From: Malachius bipustulatus
Taxonomy: Eukaryota; Arthropoda; Insecta; Coleoptera; Melyridae
Assembly (NCBI GenBank): GCA_910589415.1
Contig: OU342630.1
Coordinates: 80,906,186 to 80,970,185 of the forward strand
Direction of reading: 5' to 3'
Length of the DNA: 64,000 bases
Below, piece by piece: positions 36,683-47,819 of this stretch. The stretch's first letter is position 1; each line of letters opens with the position of its first letter. Below the pieces are notes generated by a model. That model searched no databases. It had not been told where the DNA came from and worked only from the letters and a program-made list of their open reading frames with translations. The position numbers and the translations under genes are program-made.

Positions 36683-37506
36683 TCTCTTGATATGCTTCGA
36701 GTATTTTTTTCGTCCCTAGTCACACACTATATACACCACTACAAACCTACTACTCTTGTTCCATAGCAAATAATCGACGCTTGACGATGAAGGATTGACG
36801 TTTCAGATAGAGGGCATCAATACCTTTAATTTTTTGATACCTCATGTTTAGGGTAAAACTCTGTGGATGTAAGGTGTAGTTCTTCTAGAACAAACATCCC
36901 TTTAGCGCACCCTAGTCAGGGTTGCGCGACCTACCCTGCATTCCATCAACTAGTCAGGCCAGCGACAAGTATTATAGCAATAAAAGTGAGCAGTAAATTT
37001 TACGATCCAGGTAAGCACTTCTTGTGCTTAATACAGTCCCTCTTGTTGATTATCTTAGGCCGGTACTCACAGTCGATACTTAAGTAATACTTGGGCGAAG
37101 TACTTCTCAAGTATCGATATTTCATCTCACAGTCAATACTCAAGTTGAAGCAGTACTCGGCGCACGCGTGATCGTCCGCCAAACTGAGTATTGACCGAGT
37201 AGCCGTTTGACCAACCTTGAGTATTACTTGGCTTGTCTTGTGAGGTTATGTGTGAACAGCTGTCAGCTGTACTATTTGTAAACAACATAAACATCATTAG
37301 AACATAACGAGTATATCATTAAAACATAATTACTTGATCATTAAACATAATTATTATAAAAATATAGAGGTCACTGATGACTGTGAACATGTTTTCCGTA
37401 TTACCTATACCTATTCTCATTCCATTATTCTACTATTTTAGTTTGCCACATTGCTCTAGGCTAGGACGGAAGAAGGAATGAACTCGCGGTACTTTCATCA
37501 TAGAAA

Positions 37507-37655
37507 TGGATCGGGAAGATAATTTCGAATTTGCGGAAATTGCTTTCAATGAAGACGAAATTGATGAAATACCAGAGTGCAGAAAACATATTGGAATTTT
37601 ACGATGAGAGACAATAATTTCGTCGCCGATATACATTTAATAAACTTTTTGATCC
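37507..37655 (+). pseudogene. remnant of a PIF/Harbinger transposase N-terminus
   Basis: The plus strand starts ATGGATCGGGAAGATAATTT (MDREDNFEFAEIAFNEDE...) and, after one frameshift and one stop, reads EFYDERQ / FRRRYTFNK, resembling the N-terminal FYDDEEFRRRYRF-type segment of Harbinger nucleases. The rest of the protein is absent. The minus-strand open frame over the same bases is a shadow. Confidence 0.5.
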
Positions 37656-37725
37656 TTGTTAATAAGGCATTTAACAAGAATTTTAATATTTAATTAACCT
37701 TTTTAAACAATAATTATTATTATGC

Positions 37726-37868
37726 TGATTGATGATTAATAAAACGCTGTTTTAAAAAATTCTACTGTATATTGATGAAAAATATACAGTAATATTATAT
37801 AATATTATTCATCAATATACAGTAGAATTTTTTAAAACATTAGTGTTTTATTTATCATCAATCAGTGT
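37726..37868. repeat. nested palindrome, same family as 9050-9353
   Basis: TGATTGATGATTAATAAAAC and TTCTACTGTATATTGATGAA are mirrored by TTCATCAATATACAGTAGAA and TTTATCATCAATCA. The right flank GATTCTACAAAGTAGGGGTT matches that of the 9050-9353 copy. Confidence 0.8.
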
Positions 37869-38990
37869 GAGGAGATTCTACAAAGTAGGGGTTGAAAGCA
37901 TAATTTTTTTAAATAATCATTATTATTGTGTTGTCTGGCGTGTGATGTATGCGAATAATACGGAGGTTAGCTCGTTAGTTCTTCTTTTTTATTTTATTTT
38001 AGCAGAATTTTAGCCTTCGTTCAGGGCGGCAACCTGAAAACCATAAAAGTTACTAGAAACTAATACTCAAGCCGTTACTCGCCTGAGTATTGCTTGAGGT
38101 TTGTCTCTGGCATAGCAGCCGCTTTACTCAGCTGAGTATTACTTCGCGGAGAACGCCTCAAGTATGAGTTTGAGAATCGACTATGAGTACCGGCCTTAAC
38201 CAGATACCCAATAAGAAGGGTCGACGCTAATCACAAAGCGTGCTTACCTGGGCATAAAATTTATTGCGCACTTTTTTACATTGTTCACTGGCCCGATTTT
38301 AGTTAGACTATCGACGGTCCCGACTCCATACGTCCTAGGTGTGCAACTAAGAATGGACGCGGGACATATTTTAGGAACTATTGATCCTAGAGCCTAAAAA
38401 AAATTACGCGTAAGTGATCAAGAAAAATTCAATGAAAGTATATTCAAGATAACTATTTCGCTGATTGAACTAATTTTTTTTACATAAATCAGCAACATGT
38501 ATATTATGTGATTTCATAGTAAAAGTAAATACTGTTTTAAAAGCGACTGTTTTACCCATCCCATTACTATTGTTGTCATCCAATGTTGTCTATTTAGGTG
38601 ATCCTACATAGCGATTACGCTATGGTTAGGATTATTGATGACTCTTTATGTCAGCGTTACCATCATAACTGCAAAACTGTACGATAATGAACTTTGCGTA
38701 TGCATTATATCACTTTCCCGCACACTTTTATAAACGTGAGAAATCATACAGTTTGCGTATAAATAACGATGCGCAAAGTGGTACTTTGTATTATAGTGAT
38801 CGTAGGAAAAAAAAACCTAAATAAAAATACCAAAATGAATGCTGTTGAATTTGTTTATTGAACAAGTATTATTTAGACAAATTAAACAAGTAATTTATTG
38901 ATTTACCAACTTTCTCATGGTGTAATGATAATACTTTCGAAAATGACACACTAGAACTAAAAAATTTCACTCTAACTCAACACTTATATA

Positions 38991-39690
38991 CAGGGTGGCA
39001 TAACAAAAACATAACAGGCCTAATAACTTGTAGACTGAAGATGTACGCGAAAAACGTCGAAACATTCGATTTTGTTATCGAGGGGGACATATTTGGGGGA
39101 CAAATTCAACTATCCAACTTCATTCCTTGGCAGCGGTAGCTAGCAGCTATCCCTTTGCTTTTATCATCATAGGGAACAGATATCGAGTGATACATCGTTG
39201 GAAAACTACTTCAATTTTCTTTACAACGATATCTCATTTTTGAGTTTCGGCTAAAAGAATATTACAGGGTGAGTCGATAAAACAGGCTTTCTCAACAATT
39301 ACTTTATTTCCTTCGAAAATATACGAGAACAAAATTAATCACAATGTAAATGATCAAATGTGTAAATATGATCAAAGTAGTAACCATGGTAAAGTGCATT
39401 GTGTATTAAAGTTTTATTTCTCCGAAAATTTTCACAAGGAATATTATAGTAACAATTGTCAAGAAAACCTTTTTTATCGATTCACCCTGTAATATTTTTT
39501 AGGGGAAACCCGAAAAGTAAGATATCGTTGTAAGTAAAGAGAATTCAAGTGCTTTCAAATGACAAATCACTCGATTTCCGTTCCCTATGATATTATAAGC
39601 AAAGGGGTAACTAGCCCTGTCAAGGTGATGAACTTGGATAGTTCAATTTTTCACCCAAACATGTCCCCCTCGATAACAAAGTGTGCAATT
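38991..39690. mobile_element. layered palindromic element, right end truncated
   Basis: The left end CAGGGTGGCATAAC lies at a TA. Outer arms pair (ATCGAGGGGGACATATTTGG / GTCCCCCTCGAT; AGGGAACAGATATCGAGTGA / TCACTCGATTTCCGTTCCCT). An inner complete CAGGGTGAGTCGAT...ATCGATTCACCCTG unit occupies 39265-39489 at the exact centre. The last part of the right arm is missing. Confidence 0.78.
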
Positions 39691-39699
39691 AACCGCTCT

Positions 39700-41085
39700 T
39701 TTACAAGAAAAATAAGCAAAACAATGGCACCTAAGTTTACTAATATTAATACATAGGTACAATAATTTGTCTTCTGGGAATTAAACCGTTTTTTTATTTA
39801 TTTACTTATTCAACATTTATTTTTTATTTATATAAATTACAAGAACTGTAGTACACTTACACAGTGTGTTTCAATTTTCATTGTCCATCGTATAAGTACG
39901 AAGTATCTGATGGAATGTTGAAGGTTCTAATTAGAAACTCGTTAATAAACAAAATTCGATCTAAAAAATGGCGTCAGCAATTTTATGCGAAATCCTAGCA
40001 GATAGATATGATAAACCGAAATTATACATTTTTACAATATTTATACACAGTGTGAGTCGAGCGAGTTCAGTTAGTAAAAAAATATTTTTTGAAAAACTGT
40101 TAGTACTATTCGATGAGTATTTTCAGTCGCGCTCTTTTTTATTAAATAATAAGTTGAATTTGCAATTGCTTAAGAAATATGTAAAAAAATCATAAAAAAA
40201 ATTAATTGACATTCGAAAGAATAGGCAATTCTACATAAAAAAATGAATCTAAAGTTTTTTCTAAAATGAAAACTGTAAGCCGGAGATTTTTTCTCTAGCA
40301 CCCGAAAATTCTAGCACGCCCCATGAGCGCGCTGCCACGGCGCTGATCTAAATTATTATAACTTTTGATCTAATTGATCAAATTGAGCTCAAAAAAATTT
40401 AAATGGGAAGATAGTCTTGCAGCTAACACGATATCATGTTTTCAAACGTGAAAAAAATATTACAAGAATAAGACATATTATACAAATTAAAAATTTTTAA
40501 CGAAATCAATTAAATAACACTCTTACAATTAACATCTGAAACTTTAATAACACTTCACTCTTAAGATGACATTTAAACAGGTCAGTGATATAAAAAAATC
40601 TTAAAATTTTAGTTCGAAAAATACAATACGAGTCCAAAATATTTATTTCAAACTAATAAAAAGTGATAAATTTGATTTTGTAGGTCATTTTGCAAAGGCA
40701 ACTAGCTTAAGTTAAAAACGTGATACCTACCAAGTGAAATTTTACATATGCAATTTTTTAAACTTGAAATCTTAACGTTCAGATGGTGTATTTAATTTTA
40801 TCAGAAAAAATTAAAAAATTTGGCCAAGTTGGATCAGACATTCGAAATTATATTTTTTTACATTTTATTTTTGATCAGCTATCTCAAAAACATACATACA
40901 GGGTGAGTTTTTTTCAATGTTTAGTACAGGGATCTCGTAAACTACTGCAGTTAGAGGAACGGTTAAATGGGGAAAGAAGTGCAGTTTTATGAGCTTAATT
41001 CGAAACAGCTTTTGTTTTTTTGGACTGAATCTGACGTTTAAAAAATTTTCAAAGAAAAACAGAAATTTTTCGGCTGAAATAGGTT
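39700..41085. other. intronic, no gene recognised
   Basis: AT-rich intron with short open frames of no recognisable content. A solo CAGGGTGAG terminus lies near 40900. Confidence 0.45.
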
Positions 41086-41089
41086 AATA

Positions 41090-41580
41090 TGAAGTCATAC
41101 TGCTTGCATTAGAGTGTTTTAATTTCTCAATGACATTCGGTCTAAAAAGTTCTTTTTTTTTTAGAAAAAAAAGAACAATTTTTTTTTCATTTATTTTTTG
41201 AAGTTTATTAGTTTTTGGTTTCCATTATTTTTTTCATAACGAACGAAATAAAAAAAACAATATGGCGGCCATAAGAAAAACGAAAGTTGACTATGAAAAC
41301 TCTGAGATCTAGTCGGCTTTGAAAATTTTTGAAACGTCAGATGACTAGCTCTTAACGGCTTATGTAAGCCTACGAAAAATTATTTATTAATTTCCAATGG
41401 TAAGAAAGATATGGCCAAAATAAAATTTCTCGATTTTTCAGTTTTTTCAGGATATTTCTGGAACCGTCACAGATATCTTGCATGTTTTGACGGATTCGAG
41501 ATGGCCACAAAATAGCGCAACTTTTATCTAATTTAACCGACCTCGTATCTTCAATGGTTTAGGATATTCCTGTAGTGGCC
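41090..41580. repeat. single arm of the 25372/45101 palindrome family
   Basis: Shares the core ATGGCGGCCATAAGAAAAAC (41262-41281), GTTTTGACGGATTCGAGATGG and AACCGACCTCGTATCTT in the same order as the right arms of complete copies, and stops just before the next element at 41606. Confidence 0.75.
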
Positions 41581-41605
41581 CTTTAAATAGTTCTAAGCCT
41601 GTATA

Positions 41606-42371
41606 CAGGGTGATTCAAAATTGAGTGCAAATATTTTAAGGGCTTATTTACCAGCCAAAAATAAGAAGTTTTTTTCATATAATCGTATGTCCTAACTTAC
41701 TTCGTTTTCTAGATACAGGGTGTAAAATTTTGAAAAAAAAAATCGATTTTTTATTAATTACTCAAAAACCTTTCAGCCGATTTAAATAAAATTTGGTAGG
41801 GTTATTTGTCGTTATAAGGAACTTCCTTTGATGGGAATAACATAAATTTATTAATTCGAGTGGCGTCTCCGAGGGCTACCTACTTGATACTTCTAGGTAA
41901 AATTATGGTACGCCACTGCTCTTTTGACAATTTATATTTTTTTTTAGATTAAGCGGTCAATATTGTAACTTTCTTGCCTCTTGAGCTTCACTCGTCTCTA
42001 GCTTTGTTTCCAAGAAAAAAATCAAAATCTGTGCCAGACCCTATTAAAACAAGTAATAAATTCACATCGATTATTGAGATTCATTTAATTTAATTCAGGT
42101 AGCCCCCTGAGACGCCACTGGAATTAATAAATTCATGTTATTCCCATCAAAGGAAGGCCCTTATGATAACAAATAAGCTTATAAAATTTTATTTAAATCG
42201 GCTGAGAGGTTTATGAGAAATTGATAAAAATCGATTTTTTTTTTCAAAATTTTACACCCTGTATCTAGAAAACGAAGCAAGTTAGGACATACGATTATAT
42301 GAAAAAAACTTCTTATTTTTGGCTGGTAAATAAGCCCTTAAAATATTTGCAGTCAATTTTGACTCACCCTG
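41606..42371. mobile_element. palindromic DNA element (766 bp), layered, TA-flanked
   Basis: The left end CAGGGTGATTCAAAATTGA is mirrored by TCAATTTTGACTCACCCTG. A second pair of ends, CAGGGTGTAAAATTTTG (41715) and CAAAATTTTACACCCTG (near 42240), sits symmetrically inside. The arms pair almost to the centre (GATGGGAATAACATAAATTT / GAATTTATTCATGTTATTCCCATC-like). No transposase. Confidence 0.9.
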
Positions 42372-42670
42372 TATATTTTTTTGGTTTAGGTACCTACTGA
42401 ATTTATTCCTAGTTATGCTAGTTATACCTAAAGCGACTCGCATTGTATTATAGTATTTTTTAATGCGGGAAATTAATGTCACACATCTTACTGTAACATT
42501 TTTTCCCCAATAAAATAGGTTTGTATTTTATAAGGAACATCACGCCGTTTATTAGATCGATTTTTGGTTGAGTTTTCCCATACAATAATATACTTTTAAA
42601 TTTTAATTACAATACTCTTTTATTTTGTTGCAGGCATTTTCGACTAGCTTAGGTATTTGTTATCGTGTCT

Positions 42671-42852
42671 TCAACATTTCTCGCTTTCGTGCTTTTTAAT
42701 AAAATGCGTTTTTAAGTCATATTTTCTCCTAAAAGTTAGCTGACAAACTGCACACGAAAACCGTTTTCCACGTCCACAATCCTGGCCTAAATGTGCATTC
42801 AAAGTGTTCTTATTTTTGTATATTTTGTCGCATTTTGGGCAGATTATCACAC
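42671..42852 (-). CDS. lola: lola-like isoform exon, C2HC + C2H2 fingers
   Basis: Exon of 59 residues from a TTATTTCAG acceptor to TGA. Finger 1: CPKCDKIYKNKNTLNAHLGQ then DC. Finger 2: CAVCQLTFRRKYDLKTHFIK then KH, with four residues between the His. The tail is ESEKC. AATAAA (plus TTTATT at 42619-42624) is about 47 bases past the stop. Confidence 0.88.
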
Positions 42853-42859
42853 CTGAAAT

Positions 42860-45040
42860 AAATGGAAATTAAAAAAAATGTCATGGACAAGAAAATAGGA
42901 AATATTAAAAATAGTGGAACTACCTAAGTTACTTTTGAATACTATCAATTTAAACAGTTTCTATTTAAAATCCCCTATAGCCTATAGCTACATACATTGA
43001 GAAGCTTTGTAAGTATAAAAAATGTTGTTGAATTTAACAATAATTAATATTTGGTAGTTACACATAAAATTTAATCAATTAAAATAATTAATGTAAAGAA
43101 TACATTTTCTTACAACGGCTGTGAATAGTTACAATTTGCAATTACGTTTGAAAACTTACGTGCGTTTTCTGCTGAGCAATCGGCGTTTTTTGTTGTCATG
43201 GACGACAATCGGAAACAAAATAAGTGTTATCTATTTTGTCTCATTATAATATTAATCAAAATAATATTATAATTAAGTGTATAGTGTATAGTTTTGTTCA
43301 TGCGTGTATAACAAAGCACTGAACCGTTTTGATTTTTATGATATCAGATCTTTATACATTTTTAAAGGGGGCATCCTATTTAAGGTAAATAAGTTATTGA
43401 AAAAAATTAATATAGTTAAATTCAAACCTTGAAGAAAATCATCATGCAGGTGTCCTTTATTTCAGACCTCACTCGGTCACTTCCTGAAATATCTTGAAAA
43501 AACTGAAAAATTTCACTTGTTTATTTTCTCAACAACTCCTTCATTCAACAACTCAGTCTAAACTCAATATGAAAGTTCATGAATTGACATTGAATAGCAT
43601 TTTGCATTTATTGATGTCACTTGATTATTTATACGTCTACTACTTTCGAAGATAATGTTTTTGATTTCCATAAGATTGTCATAAGTGAACTTTTGTTTTC
43701 TTATAAACGTTGTATTGGATTTTTCTTTGGAAAAGTACCTACAGAAAATTATTCTGTGGACAACCGCACACCTAATTATCATTTTTGTCAAATAATATGC
43801 TAAATGGTAAACATGACAAAAAAATAACTGACCGATGTGACGTCAATGTAATTAAATACATAAATCCAAAATTCCGTATTGTATGCCTTCCGTATCCCCC
43901 CTTGCTTCCATATTATGTCATTAAAATAAAAACTGTGACTTATATCTGATGTTTTGGCTGCTAAACCTGTTTAAAAACATCGAACATTTTACTGACAAAA
44001 ATGATATTAGGTATAAGGTTGTAAGCAGAATAAATTTCTGTACTTTTTCAAAAAAATAGATAAAGAAAACAACGGAAACAATTTCTTTACAGTTTCAAGG
44101 ATAGGGGTAGGAAAAGTTACCCCCTATAAATTGTTTCGCAAGCATTTTTTTCTTACAGCTCTACTTCCATTTAAACATTATTTTGTATAGGTAGTTAAGT
44201 TTATTCTAAACAAAAAAGTTTTTTTTCGGTAATTTGAAAATACTGTTCAAGGAAAAAGGAATTTAACTTAGGCAAGGTGTTACGATTTTGATCGAAATGT
44301 CCACTCTATACCAACCAGGTTATTTATGTCCTTGAATTCAATTTATTATTTCCTTGATAATCATTAAATTTACAAAAAAATCAAGCTATCAAAATGCGTT
44401 TTAAATGAGGGTACATTTTATGTGCGAAAAAAAGTTGTAGGGGTTGCTTTTTATACCCCTAAAAATATACTTTTAAGTATTTTTTCATTTATTAAACTTT
44501 AAAATAAGGAACACTACTTAAGCTATTTTGCAATACTTGATCCGTTTTTGATGTAAATTGCTTAGAAATTGGAAAATTCCGAATGCATTAATATTAAATT
44601 TATAATTAATGAAGATTTTAATCATTGGGTTATTCTACCTTTGATTTATTCCAAGAGCATATGATTTTTGTTTTTTTTCCTGTAATCTTGATTCAAGTAA
44701 TTGGTAAGTAAGGAATGGTGGTTGTATTTTTTTACAATTAGGATAATATAGTATATAGGATAATATTATAATAATTTAAGTATTATAGTAGTAAAAGTAT
44801 TAAAGTATTAACTAGTAGGTAAAATATATTAATAGGATAAGGATAATAATCAATTCAGTTCAATTCATTTTATTTAACAATATTATATAATATATCAGTA
44901 AGATATTTGTAGTCTATAGTTTATTAGTTATCGATACGTATTAACATAATTCACGAATCAAAATTATAATCGAAGATATCAAAGTAATTTATAGAATTAA
45001 ACATACTGCACATCAGGTTTTTTTAAATTTGTTAAGTTTA
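42860..45040. other. intronic, no gene recognised
   Basis: AT-rich intron. A short fragment of a palindromic-element arm (TCCTGAAATATCTTGAAAAA) lies near 43484. From about 44930 the sequence begins to resemble the downstream flank of the neighbouring array exons. Confidence 0.45.
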
Positions 45041-45044
45041 AAAA

Positions 45045-46133
45045 TGTTTATTTTATTATGATTTACATGTTTCGGTAAGTCATGTTTCCTTTTCGATCTA
45101 CAGGGTGCACCATGTATCCTTCTCTATATTGCTATCTCCTAACGCTAACAGATACAGGGTCGGTTAAACAAATCCAAAGGAGCGCAATTTTGTGGCCATC
45201 TCGATTCCGTCGAGACATACAAGATATCTGTGACCGTTCCTGAAATATCCTGAAAAAACTGAAAAATCGAGATTTCTTATTTTCGTCATATCTTTTTTAT
45301 TATTGGAGATTAATGAATAATTTTTTGTGGGCTTACATAAGTCGTTAAGAGCTACCCATCTGACATTTCAAAAATTTTCAAAGCCGACTAGATCCCAGAA
45401 TTTCAATAGTCAACTTTCGTTTTTCTTATGGCCACCATAGTGTTTTTTTATGTTGTTCGGTATAAAAAAAATTATAAAAACTAAAAATTGTTAAACTTCA
45501 AAAAATAAATTAAAAAATCTTTTATTCTTCTTTTTTCTTTACAAAAAAGACACATTTTTAGACCGAATTTCATAGATAAATTGAAAAACCATAAGGCAAG
45601 CACTATTTCGGCGTATTTTACAAATGTTGACGTTTTTCGACGATTTTTTATTAAGTTTTTCTTTGAAAAAAGAAGAATAAAAATTAAAAAAAAAATTTCT
45701 TAAGTTTATTAATTTTTGGTTTCTAACCAAAAAATATGAAAAAAATAATATGGCGGCCATAAGAAAAACGAAAGTTGACTGTGAAAACTCTTGGATCTAG
45801 TAGGCCTTAAAAATTTTTGAAATGTCAGATGGATAGCTCTTAACGGCTTATGTAAGCCTACGAAAAATTATTTATTCATTTCCAGTAGTAAAAAAGATAT
45901 GAGGAAAATAAGAAATCTCGATTTTTCAGTTTTTTCAGGATATTTCAGGAACGGTCACAGATATCTTGCATGTTTTGACGAATTCGAGATGGCCACAAAA
46001 CTGCGCATCTTTTCTCTAATTTAACCGAGCCTGTATCTCTTAGCGTTCAGGAGATAGCAATATAGAGAAGGATACATGGTGCACCCTGTATAAGGACACA
46101 GAGCACACCTGAACTTCTTTGGTTTCCCGCAAT
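45045..46133 (-). pseudogene. lola: lola-like isoform exon destroyed by transposon insertion and deletion
   Basis: The two flanks of the 45101-46088 transposon are halves of a finger 2 closely related to that of the 46317-46501 exon: CGKPKKF.CALCPY on the right flank, RSKRKHDL then KHV.H on the left flank. The junction falls exactly at the codon for the Arg/Tyr boundary, with TA duplicated. The first finger is missing: after the CCCGCAAT segment the sequence jumps straight to material matching the upstream intron of the neighbouring exon, so there is no acceptor and no C2HC part. The last His spacing is also altered. Its intron (46134-46316) aligns with 46502-46680, showing origin by tandem duplication of exon plus intron. 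Confidence 0.85.
45101..46088. mobile_element. palindromic DNA element (988 bp) inserted in a zinc-finger exon
   Basis: CAGGGTGCACCATGTATCCTT at the left mirrors AAGGATACATGGTGCACCCTG at the right; arms pair nearly throughout. TA occurs at both junctions and only once in the intact homologous exon (GATCTATAAGGG near 46379-46390), a directly visible TA target-site duplication. Sister copy at 25372-26366. The open frame on the minus strand at 45539-45760 is a by-product of the arms. Confidence 0.93.
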
Positions 46134-46316
46134 TGTAAAAAACACAGCCTAATCAAGCAAAACAACAACATTTTTATATTCATATTTCCATCACATCTAT
46201 AATTTATCCGTTATCCATAGATACAAATAAATAACAATTAACTTCATTTTAGGTATAAGAATTGTCATCAAAAAGACCAAAGCATTTCAATGACTAAAAA
46301 TATTAAACATATCATT

Positions 46317-46501
46317 TCATAATTTATTTTTCTGATGGAGATTAATCGCATGCTTCTGTAGATCATGTTTCCTTTTCGATCTATAAGGGCACAGAGCACA
46401 ACTGAATTTCTTTGGTTTCCCGCAATCTTGATATACATGATTATTAAGGGATGTATGATGTTTGTATTGCTTTTTACATTTAGGGCATTCCATTTTTGGA
46501 C
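46317..46501 (-). CDS. lola: lola-like isoform exon, CPYRSKRK subfamily
   Basis: Exon of 60 residues from a TTTTTCTAG acceptor to TGA. Finger 1: CPKCKKQYKHHTSLNNHVYQ then DC. Finger 2: CALCPYRSKRKHDLQKHAIN then LH. The nearest relatives are the broken exon to its left and the 46686-46876 exon, only 184 bases upstream in transcription sense. No clear AATAAA nearby. Confidence 0.88.
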
Positions 46502-46685
46502 CTAGAAAAATACATCCTAATGAAGCAAAACTACAAAATTTTACTATCACATCCATAATTTAGCAATCATCCATAGGCAGGTACAGGTACAAATAAATAT
46601 AATTAACTTCATTTTACGTATAAGAATTGTCATCGAAAAGATAAAAGCATTTTAATGGCTAAAAAAATATTATATGTACATATTA

Positions 46686-46876
46686 TTATTTCAATACATT
46701 ATTTTTCTGATGGAGCTTAATCGCATGCTTCTGTAGATCATATTTCCTTTTTGATCTGTACGGACAAAGGTCGCATATGAAATTTTTCTGTTTTCCACAA
46801 TCTTTACTTAAATGAGTGTATAATGAATTGCTGTTCTTGTATTTCTTGTTACAAACAGGACACTCCAGAAGTTCAC
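46686..46876 (-). CDS. lola: lola-like isoform exon, CPYRSKRK subfamily
   Basis: Exon of 62 residues from a TTTTTTAG acceptor to TAA. Finger 1: CPVCNKKYKNSNSLYTHLSK then DC. Finger 2: CDLCPYRSKRKYDLQKHAIK then LH. The DNA around the finger 2 helix (GATCTACAGAAGCATGCGATTAA) is almost unchanged from the 46317-46501 exon, so the duplication is recent. The short 184-base gap between the two exons means competing 3' splice sites lie very close together. Confidence 0.88.
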
Positions 46877-47099
46877 CTAAAAAATTGTCTCATTAGGCAA
46901 AACCATACAATATTGAACCATCATCATCTATAATCCGGCAAAGCTACCAACACCATTCCTTATTACAGAACATTCTGTACAGACATTTGAGTCTTGTAAA
47001 ATCAAAGCAAAACTTACGGCTGGTAATAACCGGGTTCCTTCTTTTATCATTCACGACTGCGCTGCTTCATTCGTTCATCGTTTGACCATGCTCTCTAGA

Positions 47100-47420
47100 A
47101 ATAAGTGCCGGAGATTGGAAAACGTGCAAAATTACCGCCCAATATATAAAAAGGGCGATGAACCTTCCAACAATATGGTTGCGGGATTCTGGATAAGGGT
47201 GATGGATAACTTCACGTTGTTTCCATGGCAAAGGCATTTGATCGGATAGACCATGGTCTAATTCATTTTGGTCTCAGTGGGCTCACCAAAAAACATTACA
47301 TTCATTTCCAGTCATTTGCATAAGAATTTGTTTGTTGTCGATGTTATACACTGAGTCACATATTTGAACTTCCAGAGTATACCACAAGGCTTTGTGCCCG
47401 ACTCGCCGTTTTCAATGCAG
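47100..47420 (+). pseudogene. LINE reverse transcriptase fragment
   Basis: In shifting plus-strand frames the sequence shows PIYKKGDEPSNN, then MAKAFDRIDHG (47224-47256, corresponding to the DFSKAFDRVDH block) and IPQGFVP (47379 on, corresponding to GVPQGSVLGP). These are successive reverse-transcriptase blocks of Jockey/CR1-like non-LTR retrotransposons. Several stops and frame changes show it is dead. Confidence 0.65.
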
Positions 47421-47819
47421 GTATACATAATTTAATATAATATGGCTTGAAAATAGGTGAAGTACACCTTGTGGTAATTTTTGATAACAGATCATCGTTT
47501 AGCTCACATGTTAGACATGTTATTTTGGGGGTTCACAGAAATTAGGGTTTTGTTTTTTGGTTAAGAAACACTCATAAGTTTGGAGTTCCAAACTTTGTTA
47601 AATAGTTATAAACAATTCTCTCTTAAGAATTGCAGTGGAATAGAGGTGTATCTATTTAATACATTTAACTATTTAACCTAATTTAATACATTCAAAAAAA
47701 GATAGACATTTACTCGAGAAAATTTAACCGACAATTGGTTTTCCACACGACTAGCTACTGCTGAATAAATTAATTTCACAATTCTGGAGTTCATAATTCA
47801 ATAAGGCGAGAGTTTCATG

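Larger units (their letters stand above)
37058..38196. mobile_element. PIF/Harbinger-type DNA transposon, degenerate
   Basis: Terminal inverted repeats GGCCGGTACTCACAGTCGA and (complement of right end) GGCCGGTACTCATAGTCGA differ at one position. Both ends are flanked by TTA (37055-37057 and 38197-38199), the 3-bp TWA-type target duplication of PIF/Harbinger elements. Subterminal regions on both sides carry clusters of ACTCAAG/GAGTATT motifs, presumably transposase-binding sites. A short remnant of a nuclease-like N-terminus is inside at 37507-37655, and another palindrome is nested at 37726-37868. Confidence 0.88.

Noticed and set aside
37433..37636. 67-codon minus-strand open frame
   Set aside because: It is antisense to the PIF/Harbinger N-terminal remnant, which explains the region better.
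39040..39085. Possible second hammerhead (CTGAAGATG...CGAAAC)
   Set aside because: The CTGATGA core is not present and no stem II or stem III pairing is possible; it is part of a palindromic element's arm.
46317..46556. Upstream ATG as start of the finger protein
   Set aside because: The ATG lies before the TTTTTCTAG acceptor, in intron. The same holds for the other exons whose frames extend upstream; all share the acceptor-defined start and phase.
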